Shown: positions 8,383 through 16,787 of the stretch, one piece after another | Layout of the letters: each line of letters starts with the position of its first letter | Position numbering within the stretch: the stretch's first letter is position 1 | Assembly: GCA_965212145.1 (NCBI GenBank) | Contig: CBDBUY010000009.1 | Coordinates: forward strand, 248,001 to 312,000 | Source of the DNA: JAAEPI01 sp965212145 | GTDB taxonomy: Bacteria > Bacteroidota > Bacteroidia > Cytophagales > Cyclobacteriaceae | Direction of reading: 5' to 3' | DNA length: 64,000 nt | Notes under the pieces: model-generated | Told to the model about the DNA's origin: nothing | The model's database searches: none | What the model saw: the letters and a program-made list of their open reading frames with translations, nothing else | Program-made: the position numbers and the translations under genes

Positions 8383-10137
8383 TTAGTTTCCGCTTCTTGT
8401 TGCTTCCATTTCATACTGCCCGAAAGCGCCTGCTGTCAACGTGCCAGTGGCAGAATCTCCGTCTACTTCCAGTGCAACGCTCACATCGACTGATCCTCCG
8501 CCGGCATCTACCGGGAAAGAGAAGGTGAGTGAGTTTCCGCTTACCTCAATATCCAGCAGGTCATTATTGGAGTCGTTGAAGCTTAGGTAGAAGGTGCCTT
8601 CATAGCTTCCCTTGGAGCCTTTAATCTCAAAGTCGCCTGACCATGTCTCACCAGCATCTGAGCTATATGAATAGCTCCATTTGCCATTTGGATCAATGTC
8701 CTCACCAGTTCCTTTATTCTTTTTCTTTTCTTTCTTGACTTCATACTCAGTCATTTCGCCATTGACGAAAACGTAACGCACGTTAGATTTTTCCTCGAAG
8801 TATGGCTTGTCGGTGACGATGATGTTTGCCATTTTTCCAGACTCCACAGTTCCCATCGTTGAAGACAGTCCCATGATCTGAGCCGGAGTGGTGGTGAGCG
8901 CAGCGAGGATATCTTTTTCATCCAATCCATTTTTCATGACGGCTTGGAGGTTCTTTTTGAAATCCTTGCTTTTCAGATCCAGCGTGGAAAATCCAAATTT
9001 GACTCCTGCTGACTTGAATGCAGAAAACTGGGTGTAGTACTTCTTGATCATTTCGGCTTTCCTCATTTCCAAAGCATCCTTTTCCAGATCAGCTTCGGAT
9101 TTTTCTTCTTCTTCCTTTGGCTCCTCTTCTTCTTCTTCCTTTCCCTCTTCTTCACCTTGCTCTTCTTCACCTTCGGTTTCCTTTTTCTCCTTCTTTTCCT
9201 CTTTCATTTCTGGAAGGTCAAGCGAGAAGAATATCGGATCTCCGGATTGTTTGATTCGATCCAGCGCATCCCATCCTTGCTTAACCTCGGTCAGTTGAAG
9301 TTTGAATCCGAGATCTTTTTGCAATGCGAACACACGCATGATGTCTTTGATGCCATTGGCTTTGAATGTAACCGACTGCTCTTTTTTTACTACTGGGTAT
9401 AGAGCCTCTAGTGTCAAGTTTCGAACTGGTTTTTGCATGCCGGAACTACTGGCCATATATCGAGTTTGGTAATCACTTGCTTGCTTGGCCTGTCTATAAA
9501 GATCTCGATACTTTGCCATCACGCCTATGACCGTGTTTGGATACATTCCGGATGCGCCACTAAGCTGAGAATACAACGAGTAATTCTCTTTTAAGAGCAT
9601 GGATTCGGCGGATTCACCTCCCAGAATTATCAAGCTGCTTGTCCCCGGTAGCATTCCTTTGTGCGGAACACTCATGGCAGCAGTGAAGCCCAATTTCTTG
9701 AAATCTGAAATGGATTTTTCCTTAGGGTCCACCAAATCAATGGCACTTTGACCAGGAGTAATTCCGGCCTTATCGTTGGGCGGATTTTGTTTCAGTTTGG
9801 AGTCCAGCTTTTCCTTGTCTTCCTTGGGTTTAGGTACACCAATGTTTGATGGACCGGAAATGAAACCTGCATAGACATACATTGAATCTGCGTCTATGAC
9901 GACCGCATCGTTGGGAATAGAGACACTACTTCCTACGCTTTTGATGATTCCATCTTCAAAAACAACCACGCCTCGCTGGATCGTTCGATCCGGGCTCTGG
10001 ACGATGGTGGCGTTTTTTATTGCGTACTTGGTGGAAACAGGCCTTAGCCCACTGTCTTGAGCCTGCAAAAGCTGTGGCAAAATGCATGCAACAGCCATGG
10101 TCAAAACGGCAAGCCATTTTCTGTTAGTGTTTACCAT
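8383..10137 (-). CDS. exported amidohydrolase-like protein with acidic insert and C-terminal beta domain, metal ligands missing
   Basis: 584 residues with a signal peptide ending LLQAQ. Residues ~40-460 follow the amidohydrolase fold, but the HxH position reads GFISGPSNIG and the later His positions read FKANG and LQLTEVKQG, so no metal site remains. Residues ~311-355 are an almost pure Glu/Lys segment inserted in the barrel. After residue ~485 comes a Gly/Ser-rich all-beta domain (about 100 residues) absent from its neighbours. First gene of the three-gene operon. The acidic insert could be a flexible loop or cation-binding tether, which is speculative. Confidence 0.85.
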   Translation of the reverse strand: MVNTNRKWLAVLTMAVACILPQLLQAQDSGLRPVSTKYAIKNATIVQSPDRTIQRGVVVFEDGIIKSVGSSVSIPNDAVVIDADSMYVYAGFISGPSNIGVPKPKEDKEKLDSKLKQNPPNDKAGITPGQSAIDLVDPKEKSISDFKKLGFTAAMSVPHKGMLPGTSSLIILGGESAESMLLKENYSLYSQLSGASGMYPNTVIGVMAKYRDLYRQAKQASDYQTRYMASSSGMQKPVRNLTLEALYPVVKKEQSVTFKANGIKDIMRVFALQKDLGFKLQLTEVKQGWDALDRIKQSGDPIFFSLDLPEMKEEKKEKKETEGEEEQGEEEGKEEEEEEPKEEEEKSEADLEKDALEMRKAEMIKKYYTQFSAFKSAGVKFGFSTLDLKSKDFKKNLQAVMKNGLDEKDILAALTTTPAQIMGLSSTMGTVESGKMANIIVTDKPYFEEKSNVRYVFVNGEMTEYEVKKEKKKNKGTGEDIDPNGKWSYSYSSDAGETWSGDFEIKGSKGSYEGTFYLSFNDSNNDLLDIEVSGNSLTFSFPVDAGGGSVDVSVALEVDGDSATGTLTAGAFGQYEMEATRSGN

Positions 10138-10221
10138 GTAATTGAGATTAAAGTTGATTGATAGATTAATTCGAAAATTTACTGCTTTTTTGATTGTTCA
10201 GGCTGTCGATTTACACGAGCG

Positions 10222-11034
10222 TCACAATGCCCTGATCAACCCTTTGAAAAGCTTGACTAAATCCTTTTCGGCATTTTTAGCGGTGGCGATGATGTCTTCA
10301 ATATTTATCGGTTTTAGGTTGTCGGGATCACATTCGTCTGTGAGCACCGAAACGGCACAAACGGGAAGCTTTAATTGGTTTGCTGCAATAACCTCAGGCA
10401 CAGTAGACATCCCGACACAGTCAGCTCCGATTTGTTTCAAGTAGCGATATTCGGCCCGGGTCTCGAGGCTTGGCCCTGCTACTGAAACATAAACCCCTTT
10501 GCGGAGCGTGACGTTCTCCTTCTTCGCTTGATCTTCCAATATGCCATTCATTTTTGCATCATAGGGCTGGCTCATATCCACGAAAATGGGTCCAAACGCG
10601 GCAGCATCTCGCCCGATGAGCGGATTGTCTGGCTGCAAATTGATGTGGTCATCGATCAACATCAGGTCGCCTTTATTCCAATTCAGATTCATGCATCCCG
10701 CTGCATTGGAGATCAGAAGTTGTTCAATACCGAGTTGTTTCATGACCCGAACGGGCAGTACAACGTCTGCCATCGAGTGTCCTTCGTAGTAGTGGAAACG
10801 ACCTTCCATTGCAATGACTTTTTTTCCACTTAATTCGCCGTAGATCAGTTTTCCTTTATGGAATTCAACCGTGGCTAGCGGGAAATTGGGGATGTTTCCA
10901 TAAGCCACTTGTTTAATTTCATCTATTTCGTCGGCAAGAGCTCCTAGCCCAGTACCGAGTATGATTCCTACATCGGCCTTTTCAAACCCTTGTTTTCTTA
11001 AAAACTCAACTGCTTCGTTAACTTCTTGTATCAT
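10222..11034 (-). CDS. purine nucleoside phosphorylase (trimeric class)
   Basis: Phosphorolyses purine nucleosides to base and ribose-1-phosphate in salvage. The 270-residue protein has the phosphate site (GTGLG, HYYEGH), NAAGCMN and AGPSLETRAEYR with Glu191, the equivalent of human Glu201. Where human PNP has the base-selecting Asn243 (LITN), this protein has Asp233 (VLTDE), as in methylthioadenosine phosphorylase, so specificity for 6-oxopurines should not be assumed. The 84-base gap to the amidohydrolase operon suggests separate transcription. Confidence 0.93.
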   Translation of the reverse strand: MIQEVNEAVEFLRKQGFEKADVGIILGTGLGALADEIDEIKQVAYGNIPNFPLATVEFHKGKLIYGELSGKKVIAMEGRFHYYEGHSMADVVLPVRVMKQLGIEQLLISNAAGCMNLNWNKGDLMLIDDHINLQPDNPLIGRDAAAFGPIFVDMSQPYDAKMNGILEDQAKKENVTLRKGVYVSVAGPSLETRAEYRYLKQIGADCVGMSTVPEVIAANQLKLPVCAVSVLTDECDPDNLKPINIEDIIATAKNAEKDLVKLFKGLIRAL

Positions 11035-11114
11035 TCTTGTTGTTCGTTATTTTTTTAGACACTCATTGTAGAGATTTGTCGTTCTTACAATTTGGCATAA
11101 ATATAAGCGCACTT

Positions 11115-12296
11115 ATGAAGTTCATTCTCTCGTTTCTTTTTTCCGTATTGATTTTAGTTTCTTCTGCTCAACGGCCAGTTGCGTCCGGCAGGTTAGAGAT
11201 TTTTGGCGACCATGTTTTCATCCAGCTGAGTGTGGATGGTTCAGAGCCCCTGGATTTCATCTTTGATACGGGAGATGGTTTATCAATAATTGATACGGAT
11301 GTTGCAATGAAGCTGGGGGTTAATCTTGATCACTCAGTGAAACAACAGAGCGCGCAAGGATCGGTTGCGGGCACTCTCATTCGGCACAATTATATCGATA
11401 TGAACGGAGTGCGGTTGGAAAAAAATATTTCGCTCTACGCTACGAGTCTAAGGCATTTGGAAATAAGCATTGGACGAAACATAGATGGAATCATTGGGTT
11501 CGATCTGATGAACCATTATACGGTGGTTTTGGACGAATTGAATAAACGGATCAATCTTTATGACCCTGAAAAGTGGAAGTATACGGGAATTGGCGAGCGT
11601 TTCGAATTGGATTTTGACAAAGGCATGCCTTTTATTCCTGCAACCGTGACCCTCAATAATGGCGAAGTTTTTACTGAAAACTTTTTCGTGTCAACGGGAG
11701 CTGCGACAACTATGGATTTCAATTCAAGGTTCGCCGCTAAAAATAAAATTATCCAAAAAACAGGAGAGCATTATTCGTACCTGACCAAAGGAATTGGAAA
11801 CTCTGAATCACTGCATTACGAGGGTCGGGTGGAGCAATTTAGACTTGGTAAGTTCCATTTTGAAAAGATGCCGGTTGGAATTAGTACTGCCAAAAGAGGA
11901 GTCCAGGCTCACAAGAAGATTGCTGGTATCATTGGCAACAGAATACTAAAAAACTACATCGTGGTAATTGATAAGACCAACGAGGCGTTGTTTCTTGAGC
12001 GGCACATTGGGACCAAGACTGACGATTTTCATGTGAATGCCTGCGGGTTCGAAATTCAAATGGATCCAGATAGCGATAATATGATGGTTCACAAGGTCTA
12101 TGAAATCGGGCCGGGAGTGGAGCAAGGTGTGAAACTTCATGACGTGATGGTGAGTGTGAATGGAGTGTCAGTTGCTGAGATGACTTTGCCAGAAGTGGTT
12201 GAAAAACTGAATACTCCTGGCGAGGAGGTTACAATTGAATTCCTTGACGGTGGGGCCATTAAAAAAATCACGTTCGTTCCTAGGGAGCTAATCTAA
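11115..12296 (+). CDS. exported retropepsin-like aspartic protease with PDZ domain
   Basis: 393 residues. The ATG at 11115 starts a clear signal peptide ending VSSAQ, so upstream codons are excluded. Two pepsin-like lobes are visible: the first with the catalytic triplet Asp51-Thr-Gly (FIFDTGDG), the second with Ser193-Thr-Gly (FFVSTGAA), where a paired protease would have Asp. A PDZ domain fills the last ~80 residues (MVHKVYEIGPGVEQGV, HDVMVSVNG). It is probably periplasmic and could act as a homodimer through lobe one or be inactive. Its 3' end overlaps the convergent aminotransferase gene by nine bases. Confidence 0.87.
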   Translation: MKFILSFLFSVLILVSSAQRPVASGRLEIFGDHVFIQLSVDGSEPLDFIFDTGDGLSIIDTDVAMKLGVNLDHSVKQQSAQGSVAGTLIRHNYIDMNGVRLEKNISLYATSLRHLEISIGRNIDGIIGFDLMNHYTVVLDELNKRINLYDPEKWKYTGIGERFELDFDKGMPFIPATVTLNNGEVFTENFFVSTGAATTMDFNSRFAAKNKIIQKTGEHYSYLTKGIGNSESLHYEGRVEQFRLGKFHFEKMPVGISTAKRGVQAHKKIAGIIGNRILKNYIVVIDKTNEALFLERHIGTKTDDFHVNACGFEIQMDPDSDNMMVHKVYEIGPGVEQGVKLHDVMVSVNGVSVAEMTLPEVVEKLNTPGEEVTIEFLDGGAIKKITFVPRELI

Positions 12297-13472
12297 GCTT
12301 TCAATTGCCTGGAGGACGATCTGGCAAGCTTCTTTGATCTCCAAATCGCTGATGGTTAAAGGAGGAGCGATGCGCATGGATCGGTCGTTAAATAGAAACC
12401 AATCTGTAATTACGCCTGCTGCGATGGCTTTATCGATTATGGGCTTCAGCACGTCGTAGGAATCAAATTCTACTGCCATCATCAATCCAACGCTACGGAA
12501 TTCCCGAATGCTGTCATGAACCAATAGACTCCTGATTAGATCCCCTTTTCTGGCGGCATCATGATACAGCTTTTCTTCTTGAATGACCTGAAGGCAGGCT
12601 AATGACGCGGCACATGAAACCGGATGGCCACCGAAAGTTGTGATGTGGCCAAGCACCGGATTATCGGTGAAGACATTCATCAAATTTTTGGAACTGATAA
12701 AGCAACCGATTGGCATACCACCTCCCATTCCCTTGGCCGAAAGGACAACATCCGGGGTTATGTCATAATGCTCGTGAGCCCAGAATTCCCCGGCTCGGCC
12801 GAAACCGGTTTGGATCTCATCTACCATTAAAAGGGCACCTACCTCATCGCATTTTCTTCTGAGACCTTTGATGAACTCCTGAGTCCCGGCAATAACGCCT
12901 GCCTCGCCTTGAACAACTTCCACCAATACAGCAGCCGTTTGTTCGGTGATTTGGTTTAGCTGATCCAGATCATTGAAATCCAGATGCCGAAACCCGGGTA
13001 CTAGTGGGCGGAAATTTCGTTTGAAAAAATCGTCACCAGAGGCTGAAAGTGCTCCATGTGAAGAACCGTGGTAAGCATTTTTGAACGTAATGATTTCAGC
13101 TCTTCCGGTGGCTCGTTTGGCCAATTTCAATGCTCCTTCTACTGCCTCACTTCCTGAGTTGACGAAATACACGGATTCCAGTGGATCAGCAAGGGAATCG
13201 GCGAGCGCTTCGGCCAACTTGACTTGTGGTGATTGAACAAATTCCCCATAGACCATTGTGTGGAGGTATTTGTCCGCTTGATTTTTAATGGCCTCCACAA
13301 CTTTAGAGTGACGGTGGCCAACATTACTCACCCCAATGCCAGAAATCAGATCGATGTACTTTTTCCCAGACGGATCAAAAATATGTACTCCCTCGGCACG
13401 GTCCACCTCCAGCATCAGTGGCGCATCAGAAGTTTGTGCCAGATGTTTAAGAAAAAGTTGTCGGGTGTTCAC
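12288..13472 (-). CDS. class III aminotransferase (acetylornithine/ornithine aminotransferase-like)
   Basis: 394-residue PLP enzyme of fold type I. Visible features are NSGSEAVEGALKLA (cofactor phosphate), the NAYHGSSHGA segment, VDEIQTGFGRAGEFWA with the Asp that binds the PLP ring nitrogen, and the Schiff-base Lys in LSAKGMGGGMPIG. It resembles arginine-pathway and 4-aminobutyrate-type enzymes, but no arg genes are adjacent, so the amino donor is not assigned. It lies nine bases after the split transketolase genes on the same strand and may be cotranscribed with them. Confidence 0.9.
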   Translation of the reverse strand: MNTRQLFLKHLAQTSDAPLMLEVDRAEGVHIFDPSGKKYIDLISGIGVSNVGHRHSKVVEAIKNQADKYLHTMVYGEFVQSPQVKLAEALADSLADPLESVYFVNSGSEAVEGALKLAKRATGRAEIITFKNAYHGSSHGALSASGDDFFKRNFRPLVPGFRHLDFNDLDQLNQITEQTAAVLVEVVQGEAGVIAGTQEFIKGLRRKCDEVGALLMVDEIQTGFGRAGEFWAHEHYDITPDVVLSAKGMGGGMPIGCFISSKNLMNVFTDNPVLGHITTFGGHPVSCAASLACLQVIQEEKLYHDAARKGDLIRSLLVHDSIREFRSVGLMMAVEFDSYDVLKPIIDKAIAAGVITDWFLFNDRSMRIAPPLTISDLEIKEACQIVLQAIESLD

Positions 13473-13481
13473 CCTGCGAAA

Positions 13482-14429
13482 TTACTTTCTGGCAATCGAT
13501 CTCTTAGCCGCTTCCACGATATCTTTCACACCAAGTCCGTATTTGTCAAGCAGATCCTCTGGTTTACCACTCTCACCGAATTGATCATTAACAGCCACCA
13601 TCTCTAATGGCGCCAAGTGATTCGAAATCAATGTACTGGCAATGCTCTCTCCAAGTCCACCGTTTCGTTGGTGCTCTTCAGCCGAGACAGCACAGCCGGT
13701 TTTAGCGATTGATTTCAGAATTGCTTCCTGATCGAGTGGCTTTATCGTGTGAATGTTGATCACCTCGGCAGAGATGCCGTCTTTTTCCAATTCGGCTTCA
13801 GCTTCAATCGCCTTCCACACCATGTGCCCTGTTGCGAAAATGGTCACATCCGAACCCTCAATTAATTTCAAGGCCTTACCAATTTCAAACGGTTGGCCTT
13901 CCATGAAAACAGGCCATTTCGGACGACCGAAGCGTAAATAAACCGGGCCTTCATACTCTGCAATAGCCAAAGTTGCAGCTTTGGTTTGGGCGTAATCGCA
14001 TGGGTTTATCACGGTGAAATTTGGTAACATCTTGGTCATCCCAAGGTCTTCCAAAATCTGATGAGTCGCTCCATCTTCACCCAAGGTTAGCCCGGCGTGA
14101 GAAGCACACACTTTTACATTCTTTTCTGAGTAGGCGATAGACTGTCTCAGCTGATCATAAACACGACCTGTTGAGAAATTGGCGAAGGTTCCTGTGAATG
14201 GAATTTTGCCTGCGGTGGCTAGGCCTGCTGCAAGGCCCATCATGTTGGCTTCTCCAATTCCAACCTGAAAAAATCTTTCAGGGAAATCTTTTTGGAAGGC
14301 ACCCATTTTTAACGAACCGATAAGGTCAGCGCATAGACCTACTACATTCGGGTTTGATTTTCCTAATTCGTAGAGACCATCACCGAACCCTGATCGCGTG
14401 TCTTTCTTTTCTGTGTAGCTAAATTTCAT
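13482..14429 (-). CDS. transketolase, C-terminal subunit (pyrimidine-binding and C-terminal domains)
   Basis: Second half of a split transketolase, 315 residues. It contains the PP-interacting/pyrimidine domain (GIGEANMMGLAAGLA, with the Glu that activates thiamine) and the C-terminal domain (GATHQILEDLG, CAVSAEEHQRNGGLGE). A TTG start at 14447 would overlap the upstream subunit. The ATG at 14429 is preferred because GGAG sits about 11 bases upstream and the protein starts MKFSYTEKKDTRSG. It works with the product of the next entry in the non-oxidative pentose phosphate pathway. Confidence 0.92.
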   Translation of the reverse strand: MKFSYTEKKDTRSGFGDGLYELGKSNPNVVGLCADLIGSLKMGAFQKDFPERFFQVGIGEANMMGLAAGLATAGKIPFTGTFANFSTGRVYDQLRQSIAYSEKNVKVCASHAGLTLGEDGATHQILEDLGMTKMLPNFTVINPCDYAQTKAATLAIAEYEGPVYLRFGRPKWPVFMEGQPFEIGKALKLIEGSDVTIFATGHMVWKAIEAEAELEKDGISAEVINIHTIKPLDQEAILKSIAKTGCAVSAEEHQRNGGLGESIASTLISNHLAPLEMVAVNDQFGESGKPEDLLDKYGLGVKDIVEAAKRSIARK

Positions 14430-14433
14430 CCGA

Positions 14434-15282
14434 TTAATAGTCTCCAAGTGTTTCTTCTAATTGATTAAGTGCGTCGGCGAGTTGCTCGTCATTAGGTGCA
14501 ATGCCGTGCCATTTGTGCGTGCCGACCATAAAGTCTACACCTTGACCCATTTCGGTTTTCATCAGAATGAGCTGCGGTTTTCCGTTTCCAGAATTGGCCT
14601 TTGCTTCGTCCAATGTTTTGGTCAGGTCAGCCAGGTCGTTTCCATCACAGGAAATCACTGACCACCCGAACGATTCATATTTTGACCCCAAGTCGCCAAG
14701 ACTCATGACCTGATCAGTTGGCCCGTCGATTTGCTGGCCATTGTAATCTATGATCCCGATCAGGTTGTCGACCTTGTTGTGCGCAGCAAACATGACAGCC
14801 TCCCAAACCTGACCTTCCTGTTGCTCGCCATCACCCATCAGGCAGTAAACAAGTTTGTCGTCTCCATCGATTCTCTTAGCAAGCGCTGCACCGGTGGCCG
14901 CTGAGAGGCCTTGTCCTAGTGAGCCTGATGCAATTCGGATTCCGGGCAATCCTTCCTCGGTTGCTGGATGACCTTGCAGTCTAGAGTGGATGCTTCGAAA
15001 AGTCGCAAGTTCAGGTACATCGAAGAAGCCAGCTCTGGCCAGCGTGCTGTACCATACAGGAGAGATGTGGCCATTTGACAAAAAGAACATGTCCTCGTCT
15101 TTTCCTTCCATGTTGAAAGAGTTGTCATAAGACATCTGTCGGAAATAAAGCGAGACGAAAAGTTCTGTGCAGCCTAGCGATCCTCCGGGATGACCGGATT
15201 GTTGGGCATGCACCATGCGAACGATATCACGGCGAACTTGTGAGCAAATTTTTTGGAGTTGATCCAGGCTAGTTTCTGGCAT
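14434..15282 (-). CDS. transketolase, N-terminal subunit (thiamine diphosphate domain)
   Basis: First half of the split enzyme, 282 residues. The thiamine diphosphate/Mg2+ motif is visible as LMGDGEQQEGQVWEA through DYNGQQIDG, preceded by QQSGHPGGSLG and GSLGQGLSAATGAA. The C-terminal subunit begins four bases after its stop, so the pair is one transcription unit. Split transketolases are common in archaea and many bacteria, so the arrangement is not a disruption. Confidence 0.94.
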   Translation of the reverse strand: MPETSLDQLQKICSQVRRDIVRMVHAQQSGHPGGSLGCTELFVSLYFRQMSYDNSFNMEGKDEDMFFLSNGHISPVWYSTLARAGFFDVPELATFRSIHSRLQGHPATEEGLPGIRIASGSLGQGLSAATGAALAKRIDGDDKLVYCLMGDGEQQEGQVWEAVMFAAHNKVDNLIGIIDYNGQQIDGPTDQVMSLGDLGSKYESFGWSVISCDGNDLADLTKTLDEAKANSGNGKPQLILMKTEMGQGVDFMVGTHKWHGIAPNDEQLADALNQLEETLGDY

Positions 15283-15302
15283 TTGATGGAGGTTTTGAGC
15301 GG

Positions 15303-15310
15303 CAAAAATA
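15303..15310 (-). promoter_or_regulatory. -7 promoter element of the split transketolase operon
   Basis: TATTTTTG on the minus strand matches TAnnTTTG, about 20 bases before the N-terminal subunit's ATG. No clear -33 element was found. Confidence 0.45.
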
Positions 15311-15331
15311 GCTGAACTTTTGAGAGTTCAT

Positions 15332-15360
15332 TTTGCTTTTTAATTTCTTAGGTAAATTGG
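15332..15360 (+). promoter_or_regulatory. promoter of the M28 peptidase gene
   Basis: TTTG (15332-15335) and TAAATTGG (15353-15360, one mismatch to TAnnTTTG) are 17 bases apart, a usual Bacteroidota spacing, and lie about 20 bases before the start codon. Confidence 0.4.
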
Positions 15361-15381
15361 TCATCCCATAAACCCGGAAAC

Positions 15382-16716
15382 ATGAAAAAAATCTTAGTTC
15401 TTCTTTCACTCACAGTTGTAATTTCTGGCTACAGTCAGCAGGATCAAAGATTGTTTGAGATCATTAATTCTGTTGATACAGATCGGTTGGAGACGGACAT
15501 CCGAAAGCTGGCAAATTTTGGTACCAGGCACACCATGTCAGAAACCAAATCAGATACTCGAGGAATCGGAGCGGCTAGGAGATGGATAAAATCCGAATTC
15601 GAAAAAATATCTACGGATTGTAGTGGATGCCTGGAGGTGAGTATGCAACGAACGCTGGAAAAGGGTAACGAAAAGACCCGAATCACCAAAGACACAGAAG
15701 TGGTGAATGTGCTGGCCATCAAGCGAGGCACGAAATATCCTAACAGATACGTCATCATGGCTGGGGATATTGACAGCCGCATTTCTGACCCTCTGAACTA
15801 TACGGACGATTCTCCGGGTGCCAATGACAATGCCTCAGGCATGGCAGGAGTGATCGAGGCGGCCAGAGTGCTAACCAAATATGATTTCGAGAGTTCGATC
15901 CTTTTTGTGGGCCTGTCAGGCGAGGAGCAAGGACTGTATGGCGGACGTCATTTGGCTGCAAGAGCCGTGGAGGAAGAGTGGGATATTGTTGGGGTATTAA
16001 ACAACGACATGATCGGAAATATCGAAGGGGTTGATGGTGTCATTGATAATCGAACTTTTAGGATTTTCTCGGAACCGACGAATCCAATGGATTCTGACAA
16101 TAGAAAGCGACTGATGAGGTACTACGGGGGAGAAGTCGACGGAATCTCTCGTCAGCTGGCACGTTATGTCCACCGCATGGTGAAAACATATATGCCTGAA
16201 ATGAACCCGATGATGATTTATCGATTGGATAGATTCGGTCGAGGTGGTCACCATCGCCCTTTTTGTGATCAGGGGTTTGCCGGCATTCGGATCATGGAGG
16301 CGCACGAAAATTACAATCGACAACATCAGGATTTGCGAACAGAAAACGGAATCAAATATGGTGACGTGATAGAAGGAGTGAACTTTGATTATGCAGCGAA
16401 ACTCACAGCAGTCAATGCCATCAATTTGGCATCCCTGGCGTGGGCTCCACCTCAACCGTCCAAGGTGTCCATTGGCGGAGCTGTGCAGCCTAGCACTTTC
16501 TTGAAATGGGAAGCCGTTGAAGGCGCTTCGAAGTACAGAATCTATTTCAGAGATACCACGTCTCCACAGTGGCAATTTTCCAGAGAAGTTTCAGGCGATC
16601 TGACTGAATACACCCTGGAAGGAATCGTGATAGATAATTACCTATTTGGTGTGGCTTCTGTGAGTGAGAGCGGTCATGAGAGCTTGGTAGTCTTTCCGAG
16701 TGAGGTCGTAAGGTGA
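15382..16716 (+). CDS. exported M28-family metallopeptidase with C-terminal Fn3-like domain
   Basis: 444 residues with a signal peptide ending ISGYSQQ. The M28 zinc-peptidase core is recognisable: Asp131 in GDIDSR, Asp149 in PGANDNASG, Glu181/182 in LSGEEQGLYG, Asp209 in NNDMIGN and His315 in RQHQDLR. The first zinc ligand, normally His in HxD, is Asp129 here (DID). Residues ~355-444 form a fibronectin-III-like beta domain. It is likely an aminopeptidase of the periplasm or cell surface. It is transcribed divergently from the transketolase pair. Confidence 0.9.
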   Translation: MKKILVLLSLTVVISGYSQQDQRLFEIINSVDTDRLETDIRKLANFGTRHTMSETKSDTRGIGAARRWIKSEFEKISTDCSGCLEVSMQRTLEKGNEKTRITKDTEVVNVLAIKRGTKYPNRYVIMAGDIDSRISDPLNYTDDSPGANDNASGMAGVIEAARVLTKYDFESSILFVGLSGEEQGLYGGRHLAARAVEEEWDIVGVLNNDMIGNIEGVDGVIDNRTFRIFSEPTNPMDSDNRKRLMRYYGGEVDGISRQLARYVHRMVKTYMPEMNPMMIYRLDRFGRGGHHRPFCDQGFAGIRIMEAHENYNRQHQDLRTENGIKYGDVIEGVNFDYAAKLTAVNAINLASLAWAPPQPSKVSIGGAVQPSTFLKWEAVEGASKYRIYFRDTTSPQWQFSREVSGDLTEYTLEGIVIDNYLFGVASVSESGHESLVVFPSEVVR

Positions 16717-16787
16717 CACCTCTAATTTGTTTTTTTCAGAGAGCTCCGTTGAAACCTTTTGTCAATTGAAATAAGTATATTGACTAA

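Noticed and set aside
9044..9298. Ser-rich reading frame opposite the amidohydrolase gene
   Set aside because: It is the reverse complement of a Glu/Lys-rich coding stretch and has no promoter or start context.
15997..16575. Long open frame opposite the M28 peptidase
   Set aside because: Lies wholly inside a gene with a clear family match; composition reflects the sense strand.
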